Assembly: GCA_013154035.1 (NCBI GenBank)
Contig: JAADDH010000074.1
Coordinates: 1-33,800, forward strand
DNA from: Candidatus Iainarchaeum sp.
GTDB lineage: Archaea; Iainarchaeota; Iainarchaeia; JAADDC01
DNA: 33,800 nt
Direction of reading: 5' to 3'
Shown here: in pieces, positions 9,073-17,125 of the stretch
Numbering within the stretch: the stretch's first letter is position 1
Layout of the letters: each line of letters starts with the position of its first letter
The notes under the pieces: model-generated
Told to the model about the DNA's origin: nothing
The model's database searches: none
Seen by the model: the letters and a program-made list of their open reading frames with translations, nothing else
Made by a program: the position numbers and the translations under genes

Positions 9073-11176
9073 ATTCCTGGGGCTGAAGAAGCCCAAGCAG
9101 GGGAAGAAAAAGTCATCGTCTGAGCAGTTCATAGAGTTCTGCGAGCAGGCGGCGAAGAAGTATCCATACAATGGGAAGATCGCTCCGGAACTACGTCATG
9201 CCCTTGAGTATCTCGAATGGCCCATTGATCCCGCCGCAGTGTATTCTGGCGCGAAACTTGCAGGTCTCTACGCCGCGGTTGCAGGCGTTTTCGTTTCAAT
9301 GATGCTCCTTTACGTCATGTTCATCGAGCCGAACGGAATCGAAGACATTCTCACGTACCCCATGGACTATTTGACGAATCCGATGTTCCTGCTGTTTCTT
9401 TCATTTCCTCTGCTCTTTTGGGCGGGCGGATATTATTCTGTGCTCAGCATGCCGATCTCGGAGGCGAAGAAGCGGTTCCAGCAGGATATGTTCCCCGCGT
9501 TGAGGACATTGGGCTACTTTGTAATGTCTATGAAGCTGGTACCGAATCTAGAGCATGGCGTGAAGTTTGCTACGGAGCACGGTAAGGGGTTCTTTGCGGA
9601 TAAGCTTTCCCGTGTGCTTTGGAACACGCAGTTGGGCGTTCTTCACACGATAGAGGAGGGCATTGACAAGATCGCGTATCAGATTGGATATTACTCTGGC
9701 GAGTTTAAGCACGCTTTGATGCGTGTTCGCTCATCTCTTATGGAGGGAGACGACGCGAAGCGCTACGTCATTCTTGATTCGGCTCTCCGGGAGGCAAAGA
9801 CGGGGATAAAGGAGCGTATGCTCGAGCACGCCGAGTCGCTCTACATGCCCTCCATGCAGTTGTTCTACGTCGGCGTATTTTTGCCACTTCTTGTTTTCAT
9901 TATTCTCCCAATCGGCGCAGCATTCTCCAAGAACGCGATCGTTTCCAGCCCATATTTCATATTTGGTGCGTACGATGTTGCTCTACCTCTGCTGACGTTT
10001 TTCTTTGCGAGGTATATCATCTCCCAGCGCCCGAACGTGTACGAGATGCCATACATTCCTGATTCCTTTGTGAAGGACTATGACAAGATTCGCAGGCGCG
10101 CCATCATTACCGCAGTTATTGCGTTCGTAGCGGTGGTTGCTTTTGGCTATGTTGCCCACCTGTTCCTAGATACTACGCCTCAGCGCGTAGCACCAATGGT
10201 TGGCATGAGTGCCGAGCAGATCGAGCAGATTTTGGCACACCCCAACCAGAACCCATATAAGTATCAGTTTTTGACGCAGAGCTATGATTTCACGCCATAC
10301 GTTCTTATATACTCCGTTTATTTGGCAGTAGCGCTTGCAATATTCGTGTATCTTCGTATGCTCTATGCCCCCAAGGCCAAGCACCAGGCAGACATCATGA
10401 AAATGGAAGATGAGTTCAAAGACGCAGTTTACGTGCTTGCGTCGCGAATGGGAGAGGGCAAACCCCTGGAGAACGCCCTCCTTGCTGTCAATGAGAACCT
10501 TCCTGAGACGAAAATTGCAAAGGTTTTCGAGCGCATCGCATATAACATCCGTGTTCTTGGGCTGACGATTCGGGATGCTGTCTTCTCTCCTGCCTTTGGC
10601 GTGCTGAAGAATATCCCGTCCAAACGCCTGCAAGATGCCTTTGACGTGCTCGTATCGTCTGTGACTCTCGGCACGGAGCTTGCCGCGAAGGCCCTTGTTG
10701 TTCTTTCCGAGCAGCTACGAGATGAAGAGGATGTTGTGAAGGCAATCCGAACTAAACTCAGCGAGATTGCTGGTATGATGATTATGATGGGTATGTTTAT
10801 TGCTCCTGCAGTCCTTGGGATCACGATCGCGCTGGAAAAGGTTATTATGAGCTCTCTTTCAGGTCTTGATCTATCTAACCTCCAAAATAATGGTATTAAC
10901 CAGGCGATGTCTCAGTTCGGCCTAAACTCGGGGATAATGAATAAGATTGGCAATGCGAAGGTTCTTCAGATGCCAGTTTGGGTTTTCCTGGTTTCTGTGG
11001 GCATATACGTGCTCGAGGTCGCCGCGCTACTGACATACTTTTCCATATATCTGCTTAACGGTCGCGATAAGATCGGGATGTTCCTTAAGTTGGGCTACGC
11101 CGTGCTCATTGCGGCGGTGGTTTATATCGTTGTATCCTATGCCTCCCTGCAGATGGTCGGTTCAATGGGGGTGTAA
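9056..11176 (+). CDS. Large TadC/FlaJ-like platform membrane protein with two T2SSF domains
   Basis: This is a 706-residue inner platform protein for the preceding ATPase. The first half has helices at about 67-90 and 110-130, a helical cytoplasmic F-type domain (about 135-270), then two more helices. The second half repeats the plan: helices near 345-370 and 400-425, a cytoplasmic domain with the phrase RMGEGKPLENAL, and at least three C-terminal helices. Archaeal platform proteins normally hold two F domains, but this one has long extra loops and terminal helices. ATG 9056 overlaps the ATPase stop. A GTG-start pilin-like gene follows after 2 bases, which places the whole run in one operon. 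Confidence 0.85.
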   Translation: MASILEFLGLKKPKQGKKKSSSEQFIEFCEQAAKKYPYNGKIAPELRHALEYLEWPIDPAAVYSGAKLAGLYAAVAGVFVSMMLLYVMFIEPNGIEDILTYPMDYLTNPMFLLFLSFPLLFWAGGYYSVLSMPISEAKKRFQQDMFPALRTLGYFVMSMKLVPNLEHGVKFATEHGKGFFADKLSRVLWNTQLGVLHTIEEGIDKIAYQIGYYSGEFKHALMRVRSSLMEGDDAKRYVILDSALREAKTGIKERMLEHAESLYMPSMQLFYVGVFLPLLVFIILPIGAAFSKNAIVSSPYFIFGAYDVALPLLTFFFARYIISQRPNVYEMPYIPDSFVKDYDKIRRRAIITAVIAFVAVVAFGYVAHLFLDTTPQRVAPMVGMSAEQIEQILAHPNQNPYKYQFLTQSYDFTPYVLIYSVYLAVALAIFVYLRMLYAPKAKHQADIMKMEDEFKDAVYVLASRMGEGKPLENALLAVNENLPETKIAKVFERIAYNIRVLGLTIRDAVFSPAFGVLKNIPSKRLQDAFDVLVSSVTLGTELAAKALVVLSEQLRDEEDVVKAIRTKLSEIAGMMIMMGMFIAPAVLGITIALEKVIMSSLSGLDLSNLQNNGINQAMSQFGLNSGIMNKIGNAKVLQMPVWVFLVSVGIYVLEVAALLTYFSIYLLNGRDKIGMFLKLGYAVLIAAVVYIVVSYASLQMVGSMGV

Positions 11177-11178
11177 TT

Positions 11179-11631
11179 GTGAAGGGCCAAGAGTATACGG
11201 TGATGAACTACCTTGTGTGGGCAGTGTTCGCAGTGGTATTTGCGATTGTCGTCAGGATGGTCGCGTCGAAGCTTGCAACGCCAATGGAGCCAATTTTTTG
11301 GAAGGAGACGCAGACGGTGTTCCTCAGCGCCTATAAGGCATCGCAGACTACCCTTGGGGCTGCGTGCAGATGCGCGTCGTCTAACGGCCCGATTGCATAT
11401 TCTCCCGGTTTCTATATGGATTCTAAGTATGCTGCTGATATGCTGTCCAGTGGGAGTCATGGTTCTGTGCCCGTTTTCTTCAAGTGCGGCCATGGCTTTC
11501 GCTGCGGAGACAGCGGAGATTATGTGAGGGCAAAAGCCAACGTGCGTGCTACACTTACCGTGTGCTGCAATGGGATCCGTTGCGTTGCATACTTCAACAT
11601 TCCTCCGGGTGCCACCCCATGCACGCCGTGA
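11179..11631 (+). CDS. Cysteine-rich pilin-like protein (K-G leader)
   Basis: The product is 150 residues. GTG 11179 has a strong Shine-Dalgarno-like GGGGGTG (11167-11173) 5 bases upstream. The N-terminus is MKG followed by QEYTVMNYL and a hydrophobic helix to about residue 30. This resembles a very short archaeal class III (prepilin) leader, cleaved after K-G, with Q at +1. The exported part has about ten cysteines, including CRC, CGHGFRC and CCNGIRC, pointing to a disulfide-stabilised extracytoplasmic domain. I recognise no specific family. The position directly after motor and platform supports a minor pilin or pseudopilin role. Confidence 0.7.
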   Translation: MKGQEYTVMNYLVWAVFAVVFAIVVRMVASKLATPMEPIFWKETQTVFLSAYKASQTTLGAACRCASSNGPIAYSPGFYMDSKYAADMLSSGSHGSVPVFFKCGHGFRCGDSGDYVRAKANVRATLTVCCNGIRCVAYFNIPPGATPCTP

Positions 11632-11634
11632 TAC

Positions 11635-11644
11635 GTTTTTATTT
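11635..11644 (+). promoter_or_regulatory. TATA-like box for internal pilin promoter
   Basis: GTTTTTATTT lies just after the preceding stop and about 27 bases before GTG 11668, the usual leaderless spacing in this window. The T run could also end the upstream transcript. Confidence 0.45.
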
Positions 11645-11667
11645 GAGGACACCCTTTCATACACGAG

Positions 11668-12129
11668 GTGATTCGCGTGAGGCGTGGACAAGCATTCGAA
11701 GTATTTAGGCTTTTGATTGCAGCGGTTGTTGCAGGTGCAATTCTCATGGTTTTGCTCAACATCCTTGGGGGGCTTACGATCACCACCCAGGATCCAGACG
11801 ACTTCATCAAGCAGTCTATCAAGAGTATGGCTACCGACGGTGGTGTGAAGACCTCCAGCACGATAGTGTTCAAGCCGGGCATGGCAGTGAACCTCAAGGC
11901 GGCCGCGGCAGCGGCGACCCTCAACCCTGATTGCGTTAAGAAGGCATCTGATGATAGCATGTGCAAAAGCGGCGGGGCTGCTGATGGCTGGAGTTGCAAT
12001 GATGGTATCTGCACATACTCCGGGGGCAAAGTGCGCGGATATATAGCAGTGGTTTGCAATCCTTCAAGCGGGAGCGACACTTCTTGTCCTGTGACGTGCG
12101 ACGTGTACTTCTGCCAGGGTGCACCGTGA
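11668..12129 (+). CDS. Pilin-like secreted protein, cysteine-rich
   Basis: The product has 153 residues from GTG 11668, which sits at leaderless spacing from the TATA box at 11635. GTG 11677, preceded by GAGGTG, is a good alternative and would give MRRGQAFEVF, matching the start of the gene at 12299. The R-R-G/Q-A-F-E-V-F junction followed by a strongly hydrophobic helix looks like a short prepilin leader with Glu near +4. The C-terminal half holds about eight cysteines (for example CNDGIC and CPVTCDVYFC). I recognise no named family. It is probably a minor pilin of the locus. Confidence 0.7.
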   Translation: MIRVRRGQAFEVFRLLIAAVVAGAILMVLLNILGGLTITTQDPDDFIKQSIKSMATDGGVKTSSTIVFKPGMAVNLKAAAAAATLNPDCVKKASDDSMCKSGGAADGWSCNDGICTYSGGKVRGYIAVVCNPSSGSDTSCPVTCDVYFCQGAP

Positions 12130-12167
12130 TCTCACATCTTTTTATTTTCCCACATCTTTTTCTACAC
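12130..12167 (+). promoter_or_regulatory. T-rich spacer: terminator and TATA box
   Basis: This 38-base spacer carries two T tracts. The first, TTTTTATTTT at 12139-12148, is about 24 bases before ATG 12168 and fits a TATA box for a leaderless small gene. The T-rich runs after the stop at 12129 could also end the upstream transcript. Confidence 0.4.
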
Positions 12168-12302
12168 ATGGATGATCGCGGCTCGTCGGACTGGACGGTC
12201 ATATATCTCCTTGTGCTCGCGGTGATTGCTGCGATCCTGATGTTCGGCGTGATTAAACCCATGTATGCGCGGGCTGGAGCGCAGGTGGGGCGTGCACCAT
12301 GA
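12168..12302 (+). CDS. 44-residue single-helix membrane protein of the pilin locus
   Basis: ATG 12168 gives MDDRG, SSDWTV, then a hydrophobic helix (about residues 11-29) and a short basic tail. Starts further upstream would run back into the previous gene. The R-G pair just before the helix mirrors the leaders of the neighbouring pilin-like genes, so this may be a miniature pilin, or a small membrane adaptor. Its stop overlaps the next start as ATGA, so translation is coupled. Support for being real is the TATA spacing, the ATGA overlap and the matching N-terminal design. Confidence 0.6.
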   Translation: MDDRGSSDWTVIYLLVLAVIAAILMFGVIKPMYARAGAQVGRAP

Positions 12303-12877
12303 GGCGCGGCATAGAGGGTGTGTTCCAGCTGCTCATTGGTGTATTTACTGCAGCCATGATTGTGGCGGTGGCGTACCGTGTTCTCGGCCAGGTGCAGATG
12401 AACCGTTGCCATGAAAACTGGCAGGATTCGGCGGTTCAACTCGCCAACGCAATTGGGGATGCTGCCCGCGCATCCGATGCGACGAATTTCGTGCAGATTG
12501 CGGGTCGTTGTGGCTCAGCAAGGTATGTGACTTACCGTATTGTTACGTACTCTGGGGCAAAGATTTGCAACGCTGTATGTCACAAGCCAGTCCCCACCTG
12601 CTATTCAGTACAGTATACGGCATACTCTGGGCAGGGCGGAAAATTTGCCATGTTGGATCGGGGGCACTACTGTTTGGATATATCTCCATATACTTACTAT
12701 CGGCTCCAGCAGTCCACCCGTGAGCCGTGCACATCTTCAGGCGTCCGTTACCATAACGTTACGCAGGACCTGTTGGATGGAGAATTTAACGTCCAGTTAT
12801 CTACACTCAGTGCGTATGTCCGCGCTACTGGATACGGCACAGGGAAGTTGATTTTTGTCTGCGCGCAGGGTGATTGA
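12299..12877 (+). CDS. Cysteine-rich pilin-like protein (R-R-G leader)
   Basis: The product has 192 residues, starting at ATG 12299 in an ATGA overlap with the previous gene. The N-terminus MRRG/IEGVFQLLIG leads into a hydrophobic helix to about residue 30, like a minimal prepilin leader. The exported domain has about nine cysteines (CGSA, CNAVCHKPVPTC, CLD, PCTS, VCAQ) and many tyrosines. No named family is recognised. Context favours a minor pilin or pseudopilin in the same machine. Confidence 0.7.
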   Translation: MRRGIEGVFQLLIGVFTAAMIVAVAYRVLGQVQMNRCHENWQDSAVQLANAIGDAARASDATNFVQIAGRCGSARYVTYRIVTYSGAKICNAVCHKPVPTCYSVQYTAYSGQGGKFAMLDRGHYCLDISPYTYYRLQQSTREPCTSSGVRYHNVTQDLLDGEFNVQLSTLSAYVRATGYGTGKLIFVCAQGD

Positions 12878-12882
12878 GAGTG

Positions 12883-13413
12883 ATGGAGTATATCCTTTCC
12901 AAGACCGTTATGCTCATATTCCTTCTTCTCACTGTTGCGGCGTTCGTAATGGTCAAGGACGGCCTTGCGAATTATTTCGTCCAGCAGTCCGCGGTGCAGT
13001 TTGCCAAGACGTCAGTGGGGCGCATATCCTCGATTGTTGCCGATTCGACGACCATGTCCTACAAGGAAGTAGTGCCTATCGCCCCAGGCATCTCTGGAGG
13101 GGGCGAGTCCATGGCGTATGATGTGAATATTCTGTGCAGAAGGGTGGATCAGCACACTGTTCTCATAGGTTTTGGCGTATACTCGCTTGTTGGTAAGTTG
13201 GTGGCCTTCGCCCCCGCCCAATTGCACGTGAATATGGGGACACTCGAATTGAAGATTGCCTATCACGACAATGGGTTTGTTGCAATGAGTACCAAGGATC
13301 ACTATATTATTATTTCCAAATCATCGGATAGTACGGGCAACGTTGTTGTTGAAATTTGTCCATCAGTTGATGGTATTGGCTGTGATGTGACGCCCAAGGA
13401 TGTATGTGATTAG
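12883..13413 (+). CDS. Membrane-anchored extracytoplasmic protein of the pilin locus
   Basis: I chose ATG 12883 (MEYILSKTVML); GTG 12880 and TTG 12874 are in-frame alternatives. The product has about 176 residues, one N-terminal hydrophobic helix (about 7-24), and an extracytoplasmic domain with three cysteines near 85 and at the C-terminus. Unlike its neighbours it lacks a K/R-G pair before the helix, so it may be a signal-anchored accessory protein rather than a processed pilin. It starts 5 bases after the previous stop. No family is recognised. Confidence 0.65.
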   Translation: MEYILSKTVMLIFLLLTVAAFVMVKDGLANYFVQQSAVQFAKTSVGRISSIVADSTTMSYKEVVPIAPGISGGGESMAYDVNILCRRVDQHTVLIGFGVYSLVGKLVAFAPAQLHVNMGTLELKIAYHDNGFVAMSTKDHYIIISKSSDSTGNVVVEICPSVDGIGCDVTPKDVCD

Positions 13414-13421
13414 GTGGTGTT

Positions 13422-13868
13422 GTGAGGGGCTTCGTCGCGTTAGAGGATGTGTCCATTGTGGTTCCAATAGCAGTGGCAATCATACTCTTCTTTGCAGCGC
13501 TCGCGTGGGCCATAAGCACAGTTCAGAAGACTAATGGCAGTACGGATCTCACCCTCAAACTCATTGATATTGCGGACGTTTTTACGAGCCCTGGCGTGCT
13601 AACTAAAAGTGCCTTTAGCCAGCTCTGCGGGTCTGCAATGACTATAGCAAGTGGATACGGCTTCTGCGCATATATCACAAGCCCAACGTCCCCAACGCCC
13701 TTGCGTAGTGCGAGTGGTGCTGCTTTACATTGTGGCGCTTGCGATTCGATTCCAAAGCACGTTACAGTATTGTCCAGAGCTTTTCCCATCCCTCTGCAAA
13801 CACAATACAATGGACTCCCTTACAATGATGTGAACCTATTGGTGGTGGCAGTATGGCAAGGGGGATAG
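13422..13868 (+). CDS. Pilin-like protein (R-G leader with Glu5)
   Basis: The product has 148 residues. GTG 13422 follows a Shine-Dalgarno-like AGGTGGTG. The N-terminus MRG/FVALEDVSIVVPIAVAI has a glutamate five residues after the R-G cleavage-like point, a hallmark of type IV pilins, followed by a hydrophobic helix. Cysteines occur in LCGS, GFCAY and HCGACDS. It overlaps the next gene by 16 bases. This is among the best pilin candidates in the locus, though no named family is recognised. Confidence 0.7.
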   Translation: MRGFVALEDVSIVVPIAVAIILFFAALAWAISTVQKTNGSTDLTLKLIDIADVFTSPGVLTKSAFSQLCGSAMTIASGYGFCAYITSPTSPTPLRSASGAALHCGACDSIPKHVTVLSRAFPIPLQTQYNGLPYNDVNLLVVAVWQGG

Positions 13869-14452
13869 CATCGCTCATTGATGCCGTGTTTCTCATGCTG
13901 ATCTCTGCGACTGCGGCGGCGATTCTGGTGTATTCCGCTGCGCATTACGGTTCCGGCCTTCAACGCCAGACGTCCCGGCTTGTTATGGAGTATTACACGA
14001 GGCAGGCTGTCCGCACCCTTGCGGCTGCCAGCGTTGTTCGACCTGGCTGTGATCAGCCGGATTACCTACTGGCGTACATGAAAGAATCCCTTGCCAAAAA
14101 CCATAGTTTGGATAGTGCAACGTTGCGTGATGTCAATTCGGTAATCTCCAAGATCATGGCGCCGCTTACGGGATATTACGACTATGCGATTTACCTTTCG
14201 GACGATAAGAGTATACACCAGATCTTTGGCATCTGTCACAACTGTAGTGGGAAGAGTTGCTCTGCACACTTTTTCAATTCGGCTGATGAGACAAATGTCT
14301 CCTCAATCGTCAATACAATCAACTCATCTTTCTACGTTTATTCCTCTTATGCTCCCGTAAGGATCCGCTACAGTGAAGGTAGCTACGGTTTGCTTGTTAT
14401 CCACTTTTACATCTGGCCTGCTGGCGCCATCTCGGGATGTGACAAGTGGTGA
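13853..14452 (+). CDS. Pilin-like protein (A-R-G leader), last gene of the operon
   Basis: The product has 199 residues. ATG 13853 is preceded by GGTGGTGG 4 bases upstream. The N-terminus MARG/IASLIDAVFLMLISATAAAIL again gives a tiny leader and helix. The exported domain carries cysteines in PGCDQ, CHNCSGKSC and a terminal GCDKW. N-x-S/T sequons (such as NCS, NVS and NSS) could be glycosylated. The gene ends 2 bases before the convergent minus-strand gene. No named family is recognised. Confidence 0.7.
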   Translation: MARGIASLIDAVFLMLISATAAAILVYSAAHYGSGLQRQTSRLVMEYYTRQAVRTLAAASVVRPGCDQPDYLLAYMKESLAKNHSLDSATLRDVNSVISKIMAPLTGYYDYAIYLSDDKSIHQIFGICHNCSGKSCSAHFFNSADETNVSSIVNTINSSFYVYSSYAPVRIRYSEGSYGLLVIHFYIWPAGAISGCDKW

Positions 14453-14454
14453 TC

Positions 14455-16617
14455 TTACTTCAACAGCGCCCCTAAATCCCCAAGATCTTCGTCGTCAACG
14501 TCGCTGCTTCCCAGATCCAGGTCCCCGAGGTCATCATCGCCGCCACCGAGTAGATCTGCGATATCATCGCCACTGTCACTCTGACCCGCTTCGTCTCCGC
14601 CGAGCAGGCTGAGTATGTCCTCGTCGCCGGATTTCTTCTTCTTTTTCTTCTCCTTTTTGCCTTTTTCCTCTGCCTTTTCTTCCAGCTCCTTGCTGTGCCT
14701 ATGCCCCCTGCGGTGGTGTTTTTGCTCTTGGTCCTTTTTATCATTTTCCTCCATCCCGGTTCCGCTCCCTTCGTTCTCCCCCATTGCTGTTTTTACCTGC
14801 TCAAAAACCTCTTCCGCTATCTTTGCGATGTCCTCGCGGCGCATAACGCCCTTCGTTTCCACAGTCTTTGGTTCCTGCTCTGGCGGCTCCTCTGCTTCTG
14901 CCGGTTCTGCGGGTGCTGTGCCTCCCTGTATCTCCGCCAGAATCTGCGCTGCCATCTGATGCGGGTCTATGTCCGTTCTTCCCGTTTCCATTATTCTCTG
15001 TCTGATTATCGGCTCGGCAGTCTTTGCGATTTTCTCCGCTGCCTCCTTGGCCGCGCGAACCTCTCTCCATGTGTGAATCTTCTTGTTGCTACGTGCCAGA
15101 ATCTCCTTCTTTGCACTTTCCTTTAGTTCGTCGAGGATTTTTCTTACTGTGCGCTCTACGTCGCGCTGGCGTATTTTCCTGCCGGCTGGCTTTTCTACAG
15201 TCACGTTCTGCACGGTTGCTGCCTTTGAGTGCTTTTCGGGTGATATTATCTGTTCTTTCGGTTCGCTCTCGCTCGTGGTTGCTTTCTGCTCAGTATTTGT
15301 TTTAGTTTCCATATTCTTCTTTGCAATGACTTGCTTTACTTCCGTCTCCAATATTGCCGCTGGCATAGCAACCTTCGCGGAGCGCCACGATGCCGTACCT
15401 GCTTTGAGTATGTATTTCTGCTCCATCTTCTTGAGGACGTCTCGGAACTCTTGTACTTCGGGATCGACCTGTGGTGTGGGGGGCCCTTGTTTTGATGGGG
15501 CGGCTGCCTTCGCCTCCCTTTTCTGCACGTGCCCCGCCGTGCTCTTCGGTTTGGTTTTTTCTACTGTGTCCTTTTCTGGATGCTTGCCTTCTGGTATCTT
15601 TATTTCCTCTATCTTGACGTGCTTCTGAAGTGGGATTTTGATGTGCCGCTTGGGTTCGAGTTCTTTCCTCTGGGCCTGCGGGCCTAATTCTTCTACAACG
15701 ATTTTTGGCTTTTCGGGCCGTTTCTTTCCGCCCTTTTCGCCTTCACTCTTTTTGGATTTTGGCACCTTACCTACAAGACTTGCGATGATTGAGAATACGC
15801 TTCTACTGTTCTTTTTTGGCGTTCCCGCAGGTTTCTTGGTCGGGGTAACTCTGTGCCCGCGGTGTTTTTCGTGTGCAGGCTTGTGCTCTGTTTCCGCCTG
15901 TTCTGGCTTTTGAACCTGCGGCTTTGGCGCTTCTGGTTCTGGCATAGGTGCGATTTGTGTCTGCTTGTGCTCTGCTTTGTCTTGAGGGGTTTCAGTCTTT
16001 TTGTGGAATCGCGCGAGGATGCCTGTGAAGGGGTTCGTATGTGTTTTTTTGGGCGTTTGCGGAATATCTTTGCTTGCCACGTGTGTGGTTTGCTCCATTT
16101 TCTCTTTTTTGGGCGTGTTTGGTTTTGGGATTGTCGCTACGTTCTGCTCGCGCTTCGGTGCTACAGGGGTCTCCATCTCCTTTGCAAGGTCGTCCAGGCT
16201 AATATCGGGCTTTCTTTGTGGAATCTTTTGAGTATTTGTTGTTTTTTCCATCAGCGTTTGTTTGCTGTCCTTGCGTGTGGGCCCGTTGACGAGCACATAC
16301 GGGAGTGCGACGGATCCGATTAGAAACCCGCCAGCGCTTCCATACGGCCCCAGTATATATCCTGCCGATGTTAGAGCTGCGGACAGCCCTCCGAACACGA
16401 GCCTAATGCCTGCCCTGCTTTCTTCTGGAAGTTCGGAATGATGCTGCTTCAATTTCGCGCGGACGACGGCTTCTGATACGTATTGGCCCGCCATGTATCC
16501 TACTGCCGCAAGGCCCGCATACTCTGCAACGTTGACTATGATGGGAGGAATGTGAATGTCGTATGTGGATGAGACGATGCTCCACCATGCGCGGAGCATT
16601 TGCCCGATATCCGCCAT
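14455..16617 (-). CDS. Membrane protein with long charged low-complexity region and acidic LLGG/DLG tail
   Basis: The product has 720 residues. ATG 16617 is chosen because a TATA-like ATTAAAATA (16648-16640) lies about 27 bases upstream; in-frame ATGs at 16638 and 16659 are alternatives. Hydrophobic stretches occupy about 24-46 and 70-110. Then comes a Lys/Glu/Pro/Thr-rich, probably disordered region of about 430 residues with scattered helical segments. The last 50 residues are Asp/Gly/Leu-rich, with two LLGG motifs and three DLG repeats. This looks like a cytoplasmic tether or scaffold whose tail is a repeated docking motif. No family is recognised. It is convergent with the pilin operon and divergent from the secreted-protein operon, so a role in that machine is inferred. 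Confidence 0.75.
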   Translation of the reverse strand: MADIGQMLRAWWSIVSSTYDIHIPPIIVNVAEYAGLAAVGYMAGQYVSEAVVRAKLKQHHSELPEESRAGIRLVFGGLSAALTSAGYILGPYGSAGGFLIGSVALPYVLVNGPTRKDSKQTLMEKTTNTQKIPQRKPDISLDDLAKEMETPVAPKREQNVATIPKPNTPKKEKMEQTTHVASKDIPQTPKKTHTNPFTGILARFHKKTETPQDKAEHKQTQIAPMPEPEAPKPQVQKPEQAETEHKPAHEKHRGHRVTPTKKPAGTPKKNSRSVFSIIASLVGKVPKSKKSEGEKGGKKRPEKPKIVVEELGPQAQRKELEPKRHIKIPLQKHVKIEEIKIPEGKHPEKDTVEKTKPKSTAGHVQKREAKAAAPSKQGPPTPQVDPEVQEFRDVLKKMEQKYILKAGTASWRSAKVAMPAAILETEVKQVIAKKNMETKTNTEQKATTSESEPKEQIISPEKHSKAATVQNVTVEKPAGRKIRQRDVERTVRKILDELKESAKKEILARSNKKIHTWREVRAAKEAAEKIAKTAEPIIRQRIMETGRTDIDPHQMAAQILAEIQGGTAPAEPAEAEEPPEQEPKTVETKGVMRREDIAKIAEEVFEQVKTAMGENEGSGTGMEENDKKDQEQKHHRRGHRHSKELEEKAEEKGKKEKKKKKKSGDEDILSLLGGDEAGQSDSGDDIADLLGGGDDDLGDLDLGSSDVDDEDLGDLGALLK

Positions 16618-16623
16618 CACTCC

Positions 16624-16648
16624 TTTAATATCCTCCATGTATTTTAAT
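16624..16648. promoter_or_regulatory. Overlapping divergent promoters
   Basis: Plus strand: TTTAATAT at 16624-16631 is centred about 25 bases before ATG 16652. Minus strand: ATTAAAATA at 16648-16640 is centred about 27 bases before ATG 16617. Start codons are 34 bases apart, the same geometry as at 6759-6792. Confidence 0.55.
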
Positions 16649-16651
16649 GAG

Positions 16652-17125
16652 ATGGGCATAGTCGCGGCGATACTGCTGTTTCTCCGCAGCGTTTTTGGAG
16701 TGTTTGTAGTCGCCGTTGTTCCATGGATTTTCGTAGAGTTGCTGTCGCCGTTTTTCTCGGGTAAAACTCTTGGTCGTGGCCTTGCTTGTTCCGCGGTGCT
16801 TGCGTTTCTCGCAGTTTTGCTCTACAAGGTCTATCTGATCTATACTGCGTATCCCTGCCCATCCTACACTCTTCCGAACGTGCAGGTTGAAAACTGTGGT
16901 TTTTCGGCTGTGCTCGCCGCATTGCCCGGTATTATATCGCACGTCATCCTTGCATGGTTTTTGCTGCTGCTCTTCATCTCGGTTGGCGCTGTAGCCTACG
17001 TTTATATTCCAGAGGATCTTAATATTCATCTGAGGCGGTATCTTGCCACGTTCATTGCCGTTGCCGTTGCCGTTGCCTGGGTGGTGATATTTCCATGGAG
17101 CGCTCCCCTCTTGCTTGGCTTGTGA
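16652..17125 (+). CDS. Four-helix integral membrane protein
   Basis: The product has 157 residues, with ATG 16652 at leaderless distance from its TATA box. Hydrophobic helices lie at about 2-30, 42-62, 88-115 and 130-152. A short extracytoplasmic loop between helices 2 and 3 has two cysteines (YPCPSY, ENCGF) that could form a disulfide. It overlaps the start of the 1479-residue secreted protein by 31 bases, so the two are coupled and may interact in the membrane. No family is recognised. Confidence 0.7.
   Translation: MGIVAAILLFLRSVFGVFVVAVVPWIFVELLSPFFSGKTLGRGLACSAVLAFLAVLLYKVYLIYTAYPCPSYTLPNVQVENCGFSAVLAALPGIISHVILAWFLLLLFISVGAVAYVYIPEDLNIHLRRYLATFIAVAVAVAWVVIFPWSAPLLLGL

Noticed and set aside
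11520-12080. 186-codon minus-strand frame
   Set aside because: Antisense to two pilin-like genes and spanning their promoter; no domain seen.
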